Shown: one piece after another, positions 7,132 to 15,764 of the stretch
Layout of the letters: every line of letters starts with the position of its first letter
Position numbering within the stretch: the first letter of the stretch is position 1
Assembly: GCA_025350445.1 (NCBI GenBank)
Contig: JANXXV010000303.1
Location: 1-15,819 of the forward strand
Direction of reading: 5' to 3'
From: Bryobacteraceae bacterium
Lineage (GTDB): Bacteria; Acidobacteriota; Terriglobia; Bryobacterales; Bryobacteraceae
DNA length: 15,819 nucleotides
The notes under the pieces: model-generated
Database searches by the model: none
What the model was told of the DNA's origin: nothing
Seen by the model: the letters and a program-made list of their open reading frames with translations, nothing else
Translations under genes and position numbers: made by a program

Positions 7132-8877
7132 ATGACAACGAATGGCTGGATTCAAATTGCGATCTTTTTCTTAGTGCTGCTTGCCGGCACCAAGCCGCTC
7201 GGGCTCTACATCGCGGCAGTGATGGAAGGAAGAAAGACGTGGCTTTCGCCGGTGTTGGGCCCGCTGGAAAGAGTGATCTACAGCATCTGCGGCGTCGATG
7301 CCGCTAAGGAACAACGCTGGACGCAATACGCGATTTCAATGCTGGCGTTTAGCGTAGTCAGCGGATTGTTCGCTTACGGGCTGCAACGGTTTCAAGGGTT
7401 CCTCCCTTGGAATCCGCAACACTACAACTGGAACGTTTCACCGGACCTGGCCTTCAATACGGCATTCAGCTTCGTCACCAACACCAACTGGCAATCGTAT
7501 GTTCCCGAAACCACGTTCAGCTATCTTGTCCAGATGGCGGCGCTGACTGTACAGAACTTTATGTCGGCTGCTGTTGGGTTAGCGATCGCCATCGCTTTGG
7601 TGCGCGGATTCGCCCGGCAGAGCGCGGAGACGATCGGAAACTTTTGGGTCGATCTGACACGCGGCACTCTTTACATTCTTCTGCCGCTAAGCATCGTGGG
7701 TGCGCTGTTACTGTGCTCGCAAGGCGTGATTCAGAATCTGCATTCCTACACTGACGCGACAACGCTGGAAGGAGTGAAGCAATCCATCGCTCAAGGACCG
7801 GTGGCCTCGCAGGAAGCCATCAAGATGGTGGGAACCAACGGGGGCGGCTTCTTCAATGCGAACTCCGCCCATCCATTTGAGAATCCCACGCCGCTGTCGA
7901 ACCTAATGCAGATGGTCTTCATATTTCTGATCCCGGCGGCGCTGACATATACGTTCGGCAAGATGGTGCGGGACACGCGCCAGGGCTGGGCGCTTTTCTC
8001 CGCGATGAGTGTGCTGTGGTTCGCCGGGGCGCTGGTTAGCTATCACTTCGAACAGAAAGGAACGCCGATGCTGGAACGAAGCGGAATCGCCATGCAGGCA
8101 ACGGCGGACCAGTCCGGCGGAAATATGGAAGGGAAAGAGACGCGGTTCGGCATCGCCAACACGGCGCTGTTCGCCACGGTCACCACCGATGCCAGTTGCG
8201 GCGCAGTCAACGGCATGCACGACAGTTTTACGCCGTTGGGCGGACTGGTGCCGCTGTTCAATATCCAACTGGGTGAAGTGGTCTTCGGCGGCGTGGGGGC
8301 GGGGCTTTACGGCATGTTGATGTACGCCATTCTGGCCGTCTTCATCGCGGGGTTGATGGTGGGCCGCACTCCGGAATACCTGGGTAAGAAGATCGAGCAG
8401 CGGGAAGTTAAAATGGCCATGCTCGCGTTGCTGGTGCTGGCCGCGAGTATCCTTGTCTTCTCCGCCGCCACGTCGGTGATCGGCTTCCCGAAGGATGGCT
8501 ATGCGAACCCGCCCGGTCCGGCGGCCGCGAATGTGAATAATCCGGGTCCGCATGGTTTTTCCGAGATTTTGTACGCCTACACCAGCGCCACGGGAAATAA
8601 CGGCAGCTCATTTGCCGGCATCAATGCCAATACGCCCTGGTACAACGCGACGATTGGATTGGCCATGTTGACCGGACGGTTTCTGATGATCATCCCGTTG
8701 CTGGCGGCGGCCGGATCTTTGGCCCGCAAGAAACTGGTTCCAGTTTCGGCGGGCACGTTTCCAACTCACGGCTCGCTTTTTGTGGGGCTACTGGTAGGCA
8801 CCGTGCTGCTGGTGGGCGCGCTTACATTCTTTCCGGCGCTCGCACTGGGCCCTATAGTCGAACACTTATTGATGTAA
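7132..8877 (+). CDS. kdpA: KdpA, K+-channel-like subunit of the Kdp ATPase
   Basis: This is the ten-span membrane subunit that binds and selects K+ before transfer to KdpB. The length is 581 residues (E. coli about 557). The four pseudo-repeated selectivity loops are all present: TNTNWQSY (116-122), [15 protein letters not shown] (from 234), ASCGAVN (354-360) and [11 protein letters not shown] (484-494). The first loop continues YVPETT where E. coli has YSGEST, a variation just after the filter. A Pro/Gly/Asn-rich insert ([16 protein letters not shown], near residue 463) lies before the fourth loop. GAGG four or five bases before the ATG gives a strong start. The gene is in the standard FABC order and is almost certainly co-transcribed with its neighbours. 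Confidence 0.98.
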   Translation: MTTNGWIQIAIFFLVLLAGTKPLGLYIAAVMEGRKTWLSPVLGPLERVIYSICGVDAAKEQRWTQYAISMLAFSVVSGLFAYGLQRFQGFLPWNPQHYNWNVSPDLAFNTAFSFVTNTNWQSYVPETTFSYLVQMAALTVQNFMSAAVGLAIAIALVRGFARQSAETIGNFWVDLTRGTLYILLPLSIVGALLLCSQGVIQNLHSYTDATTLEGVKQSIAQGPVASQEAIKMVGTNGGGFFNANSAHPFENPTPLSNLMQMVFIFLIPAALTYTFGKMVRDTRQGWALFSAMSVLWFAGALVSYHFEQKGTPMLERSGIAMQATADQSGGNMEGKETRFGIANTALFATVTTDASCGAVNGMHDSFTPLGGLVPLFNIQLGEVVFGGVGAGLYGMLMYAILAVFIAGLMVGRTPEYLGKKIEQREVKMAMLALLVLAASILVFSAATSVIGFPKDGYANPPGPAAANVNNPGPHGFSEILYAYTSATGNNGSSFAGINANTPWYNATIGLAMLTGRFLMIIPLLAAAGSLARKKLVPVSAGTFPTHGSLFVGLLVGTVLLVGALTFFPALALGPIVEHLLM

Positions 8878-8889
8878 AGGATTCACACC

Positions 8890-10998
8890 ATGTCCACTAC
8901 ACTTGAAGCTCCTCCAACGAAGGACTCAACAGAATTCATTTCGAAGGCTAAGCGCGCGCGGCCGCTGTTTGACGGCCCGATCGCCAAACGGGCGATCAAA
9001 GACTCGTTTGTCAAGCTCAATCCAAGAACACTGGCTAAGAACCCGGTGATGTTCGTGGTCGAAATAGGAGCGATTCTTACTACGGTAATCCTCATTCGGG
9101 ACGCGGCTACCGGGGCCGCCTCATTCGGGTTCGATCTGCAGATCTGCCTTTGGCTTTGGTTCACGGTACTGTTCGCGAATTTCGCCGAAGCGATGGCGGA
9201 GGGGCGCGGAAAGGCGCAGGCCGACAATCTGCGAAAGACCAAAACGGAATCGCTGGCGCGCAAGATTCTTCCCGGCGGACGCGAGGAACAGGTTGCCGCT
9301 TCCATGCTGCGGAAGGGTGACGTGGTGCTGTGCGAGCCGGGCGACGTGATTCCGGGCGACGGCGATGTGATTGAAGGCATCGCCAGCGTGGACGAATCCG
9401 TCATCACCGGTGAGAGCGCGCCGGTGATCCGCGAATCGGGCGGCGATCGCAGCGCGGTCACGGGCGGCACTAAGGTGCTGTCGGACTGGGTGAAGATTCA
9501 GATCACATCGAACCCTGGAGAGACATTCCTCGACCGTATGATCGCGCTGGTGGAGGGGGCGCAACGGCAGAAAACGCCGAACGAAATCGCGTTGAACATC
9601 ATGATTTCCGGGCTCACGCTCATCTTCCTGCTGGCGGTGGTAACGCTTCCGCCGTTTGCCATGTTCAGCGTCGCGGCCGCCGGCAGCGGCTCCATCCCGC
9701 CGGTCACAGTGTTGGTTTCGCTGCTGGTCTGCCTGATTCCCACCACGATCGGCGGCTTGCTATCCGCTATCGGCATCGCAGGCATGGACCGCGTGATGCA
9801 GCACAACGTACTCGCCATGAGCGGTAAAGCAGTTGAGGCGGCGGGCGACGTGAACACACTGCTTTTGGACAAGACCGGAACTATCACGCTGGGCAATCGC
9901 CAGGCGGTGGAATTCATTCCGGCGCCCGGCGTGGACGAGGCGAGGCTGGCCGATGCGGCGCAGCTTTCGAGCCTGGCGGACGAGACTCCCGAGGGACGGT
10001 CGGTGGTGGTGCTGGCGAAAGAGAAGTATGGCTTACGGGGGCGAGAGATCGCCTCGCACGAAGCCGAATTCATTCCATTCACCGCCCAGACGCGCATGAG
10101 CGGCGTGAACATTGACGGACGGCAAGTGAGGAAGGGCGCCACTGAATCGGTGCGCAAGTACATAGAAGACCGCGGCGGATCGTTTCCGAAGAGCGTGACG
10201 AACGTGACCGATAACATCGCCCGCAGCGGCGGCACGCCCCTGGTAGTGGTGGAAGATTCGCACGTGCTGGGTACCATCCATTTGAAGGACATTGTGAAAG
10301 GCGGCATGCGCGAACGCTTCGATCAGATGCGCCTGATGGGCATTCGGACGGTGATGATCACGGGCGACAATCCATTGACCGCCGCAGCCATTGCAACCGA
10401 AGCCGGCGTGGACGATTTCCTGGCGCAAGCCACTCCAAAGGACAAGCTGGATCTGATCAAGAAGGAACAGGCCAGCGGGCGCCTGGTAGCGATGACGGGC
10501 GACGGCACCAACGATGCTCCTGCATTGGCGCAGGCCGACGTCGGGGTGGCTATGAACACCGGCACCATGGCGGCCAAAGAAGCCGGCAACATGGTGGACC
10601 TGGACAGCAATCCCACCAAGCTGATTGAAATTGTCGCCATCGGCAAGCAGCTTCTAATCACTCGGGGAGCGCTGACCACGTTTTCGATCGCCAACGATGT
10701 GGCAAAGTATTTCGCCATTATTCCGGCCATGTTTACGCTGACTTATCCGGCACTGGCGAAGTTCAACATCATGGGGCTGCACAGCCCGCAAAGCGCAATC
10801 CTATCGGCGGTGATTTTCAATGCGCTGATCATCATCGCGCTGGTGCCACTGGCGCTTCGCGGCGTGAAATACCGTCCGCTATCGGCGGCGGCGCTGCTGC
10901 GGCGGAACCTGTTGATCTATGGTGTTGGCGGCGTCCTGGTTCCCTTCCCCGGCATTTGGATCATCGACCGTCTGCTTGGAATTTTGCATCTTGCATAA
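8890..10998 (+). CDS. kdpB: KdpB, P-type ATPase catalytic subunit
   Basis: This subunit hydrolyses ATP and drives K+ import through KdpA. The length is 702 residues (E. coli 682), with about 20 extra residues at the N terminus. Motifs: actuator TGES (173-176), phosphorylation site D327 in DKTGT, nucleotide domain with KGA (near 418), and hinge [12 protein letters not shown] with D538. The membrane charge pair in [12 protein letters not shown] (D603, K606) corresponds to E. coli D583/K586, which is important for coupling. The TGES serine S176 matches the E. coli serine S162, whose phosphorylation inhibits the pump, so that control remains possible. The gene begins 12 bases after kdpA with AAGG upstream and ends 12 bases before kdpC. 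Confidence 0.98.
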   Translation: MSTTLEAPPTKDSTEFISKAKRARPLFDGPIAKRAIKDSFVKLNPRTLAKNPVMFVVEIGAILTTVILIRDAATGAASFGFDLQICLWLWFTVLFANFAEAMAEGRGKAQADNLRKTKTESLARKILPGGREEQVAASMLRKGDVVLCEPGDVIPGDGDVIEGIASVDESVITGESAPVIRESGGDRSAVTGGTKVLSDWVKIQITSNPGETFLDRMIALVEGAQRQKTPNEIALNIMISGLTLIFLLAVVTLPPFAMFSVAAAGSGSIPPVTVLVSLLVCLIPTTIGGLLSAIGIAGMDRVMQHNVLAMSGKAVEAAGDVNTLLLDKTGTITLGNRQAVEFIPAPGVDEARLADAAQLSSLADETPEGRSVVVLAKEKYGLRGREIASHEAEFIPFTAQTRMSGVNIDGRQVRKGATESVRKYIEDRGGSFPKSVTNVTDNIARSGGTPLVVVEDSHVLGTIHLKDIVKGGMRERFDQMRLMGIRTVMITGDNPLTAAAIATEAGVDDFLAQATPKDKLDLIKKEQASGRLVAMTGDGTNDAPALAQADVGVAMNTGTMAAKEAGNMVDLDSNPTKLIEIVAIGKQLLITRGALTTFSIANDVAKYFAIIPAMFTLTYPALAKFNIMGLHSPQSAILSAVIFNALIIIALVPLALRGVKYRPLSAAALLRRNLLIYGVGGVLVPFPGIWIIDRLLGILHLA

Positions 10999-11010
10999 GG
11001 AGAAACTCAC

Positions 11011-11595
11011 ATGCTTAAAGAACTGCGTCCAGCCATTCTCATCACACTGATATTCACTGCGATCACCGGGCTGCTGTACCCGCTGGCGATCACCGGGATC
11101 GCACAAGCGGTCTTTCCCTCCGCGGCCAACGGCAGCCTGATTGAGGCGAACGGCCGCGTGATCGGGTCGGCGTTGATCGGCCAGTCTTTCGCGAAGCCGG
11201 AATACTTTCATCCACGGCCCTCGGCGGCGGGAAATAATGGATATGACGCGGCAGCATCTTCCGGATCGAATCTGGGCCCGACGAACCCGGCGTTGGAGAA
11301 AAGGCTGAAAGAGTCGGCGGGTTTGTTCCGCAAAGAGAATCCCACCTTCAGCGGACCTATACCGGCGGATGCGATCACCACTTCAGGAAGCGGGCTGGAC
11401 CCGCACATCAGCCCGGCCAACGCGTTGGCGCAGGTGGCACGCGTTGCGGCGGCGCGGAAGGTTGCGCCCGAACAAGTAGCCGCGCTGGTAAACCGGGTTA
11501 CCGAGGAGAGACAGCTTTGGATTCTCGGCGAGCCGCGCGTCAACGTGCTGAACTCGAATCTGGCCCTCGACCACCAGGCGGCGGTGGCCAAGTAA
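11011..11595 (+). CDS. kdpC: KdpC, accessory subunit of the Kdp ATPase
   Basis: The protein has 194 residues. One N-terminal membrane helix (about 8-30, ILITLIFTAITGLLYPLAIT) is followed by a soluble domain with GSALIGQSF, YFHPRPSA and SGLDPHISP, all classical KdpC motifs. KdpC raises the ATP affinity of KdpB and joins KdpA to KdpB. The ribosome site AAGGAG (10997-11002) overlaps the kdpB stop, eight bases before the ATG. The stop TAA directly abuts the next ATG (TAAATG), so the following gene is likely coupled. Confidence 0.97.
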   Translation: MLKELRPAILITLIFTAITGLLYPLAITGIAQAVFPSAANGSLIEANGRVIGSALIGQSFAKPEYFHPRPSAAGNNGYDAAASSGSNLGPTNPALEKRLKESAGLFRKENPTFSGPIPADAITTSGSGLDPHISPANALAQVARVAAARKVAPEQVAALVNRVTEERQLWILGEPRVNVLNSNLALDHQAAVAK

Positions 11596-12654
11596 ATGGG
11601 CGCGCCGGATTGCCGTCCAACGCCGGAAGAATTACTGCGCCGCGTGGAAGCCGAAGAATCTCAAACGGGCCGCGGACGCTTGAAGATTTTCCTCGGCTAC
11701 GCGCCGAGGGTGGGTAAATCCATACGCATGCTGGATGAAGGCTTTCGCCGTCAAAAGCACGGGCAGGACGTCGTAATCGGGTCGATTCAACCGCGAGGGT
11801 TGAAGGAATTCCAGGACCGTCCCGGCCACATTGAGGTGGTTGGAGACGGTACGCTGCAGTTGGATGCGATTCTTGAACGGAAGCCGCAGGTTTGCCTGGT
11901 AGATGAACTTGCGCTGGATAATCCCTCGGGCCGGAAACACTGTAAACGATGGGAGGATGTGCTGGAGCTTCTCGACCACGGTATCACGGTGGTGACGGCG
12001 CTGAACCTGCAGCACGTGGCGGAGCAGCAGGACGCGGTGGAGCGCATCACGGGAAAGCGCGCGGCAAATGCAGTTCCGGAAGACTTCATCCGGCGCGCCG
12101 ATGAGATCGTCGTAGTGGACGCGCCGCCGGAAGAACTGAAGCCGCAATCCTCACAGATGGGCCAGCTTTCGCAGTTGCGCGAATTGGCATTGCTGGTTGC
12201 GGCCGAAGTGGTGGAGCGGCAGTTGCAGCGCTACATGGATCTGCACGGAATTCAGCAGTCATGGGGAACGCAGGAACGAATTCTGCTGTGCATCACGCCC
12301 AGAAGCAATGCCCGCAGGATGATTGAAAGCGGTAGCAGGAACGCCGCCTCGTTTCACGGCCAGCTTTTCGCGGTGTATGTCAGCCAGTCCGATCTTACAA
12401 GGGAAGCGCAAGAAGCATTGGAAGCCAATCTGGATCTCGCCAGAAAACTAGGCGCCGAAGTTCATACCCTGGAAAGCGGCGACCCAATTGATGCGATCCT
12501 TGAATTTGCGCGCTCGCACCGGATCACCCAGATTTTCGCGGGACACTCGCAACGCCGCCGCTGGGCGTTGTGGGGTTCTAACCCGCTTGACCGGCTGATT
12601 CAGGCGGCCGAAGGAATCGATGTCCGGATCTTCCCCCATCCCAGTACCGTATAA
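11596..12654 (+). CDS. KdpD N-terminal-type protein, divergent copy
   Basis: The protein has 352 residues: a KdpD cytosolic domain (about 10-215) plus a Usp domain (about 228-352). It has no membrane segment and no kinase. The opening RPTPEELLRRVEAEE and Walker A GYAPRVGKS (34-42) are recognisably KdpD. Several family motifs are altered: the ETHGR element reads QPRGL, VDE-(F/L)AHTN reads VDELALDN, and RVRETVPD reads AANAVPED. The segment with VY.PE...ALENFF is missing, so the stretch from Walker A to the Usp domain is about 29 residues shorter than in the next gene. It may bind nucleotide but is unlikely to behave like a normal KdpD sensor. The open frame is intact, so it is a diverged paralogue and not an obvious pseudogene. 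Its ATG abuts the kdpC stop. Confidence 0.88.
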   Translation: MGAPDCRPTPEELLRRVEAEESQTGRGRLKIFLGYAPRVGKSIRMLDEGFRRQKHGQDVVIGSIQPRGLKEFQDRPGHIEVVGDGTLQLDAILERKPQVCLVDELALDNPSGRKHCKRWEDVLELLDHGITVVTALNLQHVAEQQDAVERITGKRAANAVPEDFIRRADEIVVVDAPPEELKPQSSQMGQLSQLRELALLVAAEVVERQLQRYMDLHGIQQSWGTQERILLCITPRSNARRMIESGSRNAASFHGQLFAVYVSQSDLTREAQEALEANLDLARKLGAEVHTLESGDPIDAILEFARSHRITQIFAGHSQRRRWALWGSNPLDRLIQAAEGIDVRIFPHPSTV

Positions 12655-13711
12655 AAGTAAAGGCTCGCTCACGGTTTATCTCGGATACGCCGCGGGTTCC
12701 GGAAAGACGTATCGCATGCTGGAGGAGGCCCAGAAACTGACTCAAGCCGGTGTGAATATCGTAATCGGCTACTTTGAACCACACGGCCGCAAGGACACGA
12801 TCTCAAAAACCGAAGGCCTGGAAACCGTCCCGCGCAAAACCATCCAGTACAAGGGCGCGGTCTTCGAAGAGATGGACACGGACGCGATTCTCGCCCGCCG
12901 TCCGGCAGTGTGCCTGGTGGATGAATTCGCGCACACGAATGTCCCGGGATCGGTGCGGGTAAAGAGATGGGAAGATGTCGCCGTGATTCAGCAGGCCGGT
13001 ATCGATGTTTTGACCACGATGAACGTCCAGCATCTGGAGAGCCTGAACGATCAGGTTTGGCAAGTGACAGGTATCCGCGTGCGCGAGACCGTCCCCGATT
13101 GGGTGGTAACAAGTGCGGATGAACTGGTGATGGTAGACGTGACGCCACGGGCCCTGGTCCACAGGCTGCAGCGCGGCGTGGTGTACTCACCTGAAAAGGC
13201 GAAGCACGCACTGGAGAATTTTTTCACTGAAGCGAACCTCACCGCTTTGCGGGAACTGGCGCTGCGGCAGGCGGCGCATCAAGTGGAGGAGCGGCGGGAA
13301 GAGGATGTTGTTGAGCGCGTGATGCCGATCCAGAATCCAAGTCGCGACGTACGGATTCTGCTTTACCTCACCGCCGACCCGTCCACGGCCGGACTGATCC
13401 GCAGAGCCAAGCGCGTTGCCGACTATCTGCACGGTGAGTGCTTTGCGGTATGTGTGGCGAAGGACGTGGAGATGACCGGCATGTCGGCTGGTGAGAGGGA
13501 AAAAGTAGAGCGGCACATCGGCTTTGCCAGGAATCTGCACATCGAGACGAAGGTCATCGCGGGGGCGGACGTTGCCAAAGCCTTGGCGGAGTTTGCGCGG
13601 CAGAATCGAATCACGCAACTCTTCTTGTGCCGGAATACGCGCGAGCGCGAGCGCATCATTGAGAACGCGAAGGACCTGGAAATCACGGTAGTAGCGGAAC
13701 GCCGGCGCTAA
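12620..13711 (+). CDS. kdpD: KdpD N-terminal sensing half (KdpD domain plus Usp domain), stand-alone
   Basis: The protein has 363 residues and no membrane segment or kinase. The KdpD domain (about 15-240) carries Walker A GYAAGSGKTYRML (22-34), EPHGR, VDEFAHTNVPGS, TTMNVQHLESLND, RVRETVPD and VYSPEKAKHALENFF, all close to the family consensus. A Usp domain follows (about 245-363), the part that in some KdpD proteins binds the second messenger c-di-AMP. Added to the 478-residue kinase at 4296-5732, the total is 841 residues, close to a full KdpD, so the two may act together in trans (inference). The gene overlaps the divergent copy by 35 bases, with AAGGA four bases before the ATG. Its stop overlaps the convergent antiporter gene by 4 bases. 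Confidence 0.9.
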   Translation: MSGSSPIPVPYKSKGSLTVYLGYAAGSGKTYRMLEEAQKLTQAGVNIVIGYFEPHGRKDTISKTEGLETVPRKTIQYKGAVFEEMDTDAILARRPAVCLVDEFAHTNVPGSVRVKRWEDVAVIQQAGIDVLTTMNVQHLESLNDQVWQVTGIRVRETVPDWVVTSADELVMVDVTPRALVHRLQRGVVYSPEKAKHALENFFTEANLTALRELALRQAAHQVEERREEDVVERVMPIQNPSRDVRILLYLTADPSTAGLIRRAKRVADYLHGECFAVCVAKDVEMTGMSAGEREKVERHIGFARNLHIETKVIAGADVAKALAEFARQNRITQLFLCRNTRERERIIENAKDLEITVVAERRR

Positions 13712-14943
13712 CCGAGCCGGAAATCTTCAGAGGGATCCTGGGGCTTCACGTCGCGATAAGCGAACTTCAGAAGCGGCGGAGCCACCATGGTGCTGAAAAC
13801 CGCCATGCAGACTACCACGCTGTAAATCGGCTTTGCGATCACACCCATGCTCAGCCCAAGTTGCGCCACCACCATGCCCACTTCTCCGCGAGGCAACATA
13901 CCGGCTCCGATCCGCAGCATGTCCGCTTTGCCTAAGCTATAGGCGCCAAGGCCGCAGCCGATCAGCTTCGATACAACGGCGGCGGCGAGAACGATCATCA
14001 TCAGAATGAAAGTGGATCGATCGGCAAGTGCGCGCAAATCAATCTGCAGGCCTATCCCTACGAGGAAGAATGGCACTAGTAATTCAGAGACTCCCGATGC
14101 CAGATCGCGCACGCGGCAGTTGACTGTTTCGGCCAGCGCCATGCCTGCGAGAAACGCGCCGATAATCGCCGCCACACCCGAGAACACGGCCACCACGCTG
14201 AGCGCGAATAGAATTAGCAGGGCGAAGTTGAATTGCACCTCGCCGGCGTGAAGAGCCGCTTCCACTTTCGGAACGATTTTTCCCATGGCCGCGGCGCCGT
14301 AGCGAATCACCAGCAGGATGAAGCCAAACGCAACAAGGCCGGTGATGGCGAGTTGCAGGTAGTCCACCGATCCCTTGGCCAGACTGCTCACTACGGCCAA
14401 GACCAGCAGTCCAAGCACATCGTCGATAACCGCCGCCGCGATGATGATCCGGCTGGCGCGGTGCCATAGCAGGCCTTTCGCGGTGAGCACCCGTGCGGTG
14501 ATGCCGACGCTGGTGGCCACCATGGCGGCGCCTACGAACAGCGCTTCAATTTGAGGCGCGCCCCAGGCATGCACGATATACCAACCCATTGCGAGTGGTA
14601 TGGCCACGCCCGCAGCGGCCACCAGAAGCGCGATCCCGCCAACGCGTGTGAGATCCGATGCTTTCACGTCCAGCCCGACGCGGAAGAGCAGAAACATCAC
14701 GCCGAGTTCGGCCAGCGATTTCAATAGCTCGTTTGGTTGAACCCAATCGAGCAGGCTGGGGCCAATCAGCAGACCGGCGAGAATCTCACCTACTATGCCC
14801 GGCTGCCCGATCGCCTCAAAAAGTTCGGCGAGGATTTTAGCGGAGCCAAACACGATCAGCATCGCCAGGGGCAACTGAGCCGCCTCTGGTACGCTGCTGA
14901 TGGAAACGAAACTCAGAAGAGGGAAGGCAGAGCCGGTAATCAT
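13708..14943 (-). CDS. CPA2-family cation/proton antiporter
   Basis: This inner-membrane exchanger has 411 residues and about 12 to 13 hydrophobic segments. Recognisable elements are GQPGIVGEILAGLLIGPSLL (47-65), GVMFLLFRVGLDV (81-93), ATSVGITARVL (143-153), the paired aspartates D174-D175 in AVIDDVLGLLVL that mark Na+/H+-type exchangers, and PRGEVGMVVAQLGL (351-364). The soluble TrkA-N/RCK domain of KefB/KefC proteins is absent and the chain ends just after the last helix. Na+ or K+ could be the substrate; sequence alone does not decide. The ATG at 14943 has no clear Shine-Dalgarno and directly follows a TAG. An internal Met (residue 28) is an alternative start. The gene is convergent with the kdp operon, their stops overlapping as CTAA/TTAG. 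Confidence 0.93.
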   Translation of the reverse strand: MITGSAFPLLSFVSISSVPEAAQLPLAMLIVFGSAKILAELFEAIGQPGIVGEILAGLLIGPSLLDWVQPNELLKSLAELGVMFLLFRVGLDVKASDLTRVGGIALLVAAAGVAIPLAMGWYIVHAWGAPQIEALFVGAAMVATSVGITARVLTAKGLLWHRASRIIIAAAVIDDVLGLLVLAVVSSLAKGSVDYLQLAITGLVAFGFILLVIRYGAAAMGKIVPKVEAALHAGEVQFNFALLILFALSVVAVFSGVAAIIGAFLAGMALAETVNCRVRDLASGVSELLVPFFLVGIGLQIDLRALADRSTFILMMIVLAAAVVSKLIGCGLGAYSLGKADMLRIGAGMLPRGEVGMVVAQLGLSMGVIAKPIYSVVVCMAVFSTMVAPPLLKFAYRDVKPQDPSEDFRLG

Positions 14944-15132
14944 CTAGTAGTCCGCTTGAAAATAGAGGTCTTGGATGCTGGACTCCAGACCCACGAGGAC
15001 TATGTCCGATTTTGGAAGCAGGTTAACGTGGCCGCCGCCGCCGCGGCGCCTACCCGGAGAGCGAATATGGGCGCACGATAAGACAGCGGCAACACCAACG
15101 CCGGGAAGTACGCCTCGAAGAAGTAAGACCAC
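14944..15132 (-). CDS. Doubtful 62-codon ORF abutting the antiporter gene
   Basis: A frame from a GTG seven bases after the TPR gene runs to a TAG that directly touches the antiporter ATG, in the same frame. The N terminus is hydrophobic (LLLRGVLPGVGVAAVLSCAH). A low-complexity RRRGGGGH patch follows, then LPKSDIVLVGLESSIQDLYF. No ribosome site is visible and I recognise no family. It could be a short membrane peptide, a remnant, or chance open frame in a 196-base spacer. I see no terminator or promoter that I can defend in this spacer. Confidence 0.25.
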   Translation of the reverse strand: MVLLLRGVLPGVGVAAVLSCAHIRSPGRRRGGGGHVNLLPKSDIVLVGLESSIQDLYFQADY

Positions 15133-15139
15133 TATATTG

Positions 15140-15631
15140 TCAGTACCATAACATCACGACGCTGACAAATGTCAAAAACGGCAGCAGCGCCGTCAGTGAC
15201 GCGGTGAGCGTCTTCCTCCAATCCGGCTTCCGGGTGCCTTCCGGGATAAGCCGCCGTATTTCCTTAAGCTGACGGCGGGCCATGGAAAGCTCCCAGTTTC
15301 CGTTAGCCAGTTCGATGGCCTTCTTGGTTTCTTCTTCGGCGAGCGGCAAAGCGTGCAAGCGGTAGAGCAATTCCGCATATTTGAACCGCGCGAAAAAATG
15401 ATTGGAGTCAAGGTCCATTGCGGCCTCCAGGGAGTCCATGGACTTATAAATGTCATAGTTCATTGCCTGCGCCATTCCAAGGCAGGTACGAAGATCCGCG
15501 GAGTGCGGATCTTCCTGGCACGCTCTTTCGAGTATCTGAATAAAATGCGCCAGTTTGGCTGGCGAGACCGTGTTAGGGTCCCGCCGGGGAATTGCAGGCA
15601 GCCGATTCGCGCGCGTGCTTGCTGTGTACAT
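15140..15631 (-). CDS. C-terminally anchored TPR protein
   Basis: The protein has 163 residues. The middle (about 25-130) is helical with TPR-like units, for example LERACQEDPHSADLRTCLGM and LEAAMDLDSNHFFARFKYAE. The last 20 or so residues (LTALLPFLTFVSVVMLWY) are a single membrane helix with almost nothing after it. It is therefore a tail-anchored scaffold protein with its TPR domain probably in the cytoplasm. No signal peptide or enzyme motif is seen. The ATG lies four bases after the stop of the PII fragment (TAACCCCATG) and no Shine-Dalgarno is evident, which suggests translational coupling to that short frame. The partner is unknown. Confidence 0.85.
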   Translation of the reverse strand: MYTASTRANRLPAIPRRDPNTVSPAKLAHFIQILERACQEDPHSADLRTCLGMAQAMNYDIYKSMDSLEAAMDLDSNHFFARFKYAELLYRLHALPLAEEETKKAIELANGNWELSMARRQLKEIRRLIPEGTRKPDWRKTLTASLTALLPFLTFVSVVMLWY

Positions 15632-15635
15632 GGGG

Positions 15636-15764
15636 TTACGTCAACTGGAACTCCAAATATGCAAGCGAGCCGATTTCTGGAATACCCAGACCTTCCATTT
15701 CGATCAGGGCTGTCTTTACTTCGTCCAGTTTGTGGGGCTGGATCACCGCTTCAAGTTTTTTCAT
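15636..15764 (-). pseudogene. N-terminal fragment of a PII (GlnB-like) signalling protein
   Basis: A 42-codon frame begins MKKLEAVIQPHKLDEVK, an excellent match to the opening strand and helix of PII nitrogen regulators (usual form MKKIEAIIKPFKLDEVKEAL). It continues ALIEMEGLGIPEIG, a loosened version of the usual EIG..GMTV.EV, then ends AYLEFQLT. A whole PII has about 112 residues; the T-loop with its conserved RQKGH and Tyr, and the C-terminal half, are missing. It is either a decayed gene or a retained mini-PII. The tail faintly resembles the later EY.VDFLPK strand, so an internal deletion across the T-loop is possible (speculative). No Shine-Dalgarno is visible and the 55 bases upstream show no clear promoter. 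Confidence 0.6.

Noticed and set aside
9498..10307. Minus-strand open frame of 269 codons inside kdpB
   Set aside because: It is the shadow of a highly conserved P-type ATPase gene, with no motif or ribosome site of its own.
14971..14981. Short palindrome CTGGACTCCAG in the antiporter upstream spacer
   Set aside because: The arms of five bases leave a one-base loop and there is no regulatory context, so chance is the simplest explanation.
14737..15081. Plus-strand frame of 114 codons at the 5' end of the antiporter
   Set aside because: It overlaps the antiporter antisense for most of its length, is Ala/Arg-rich and low complexity, and has no recognisable family.
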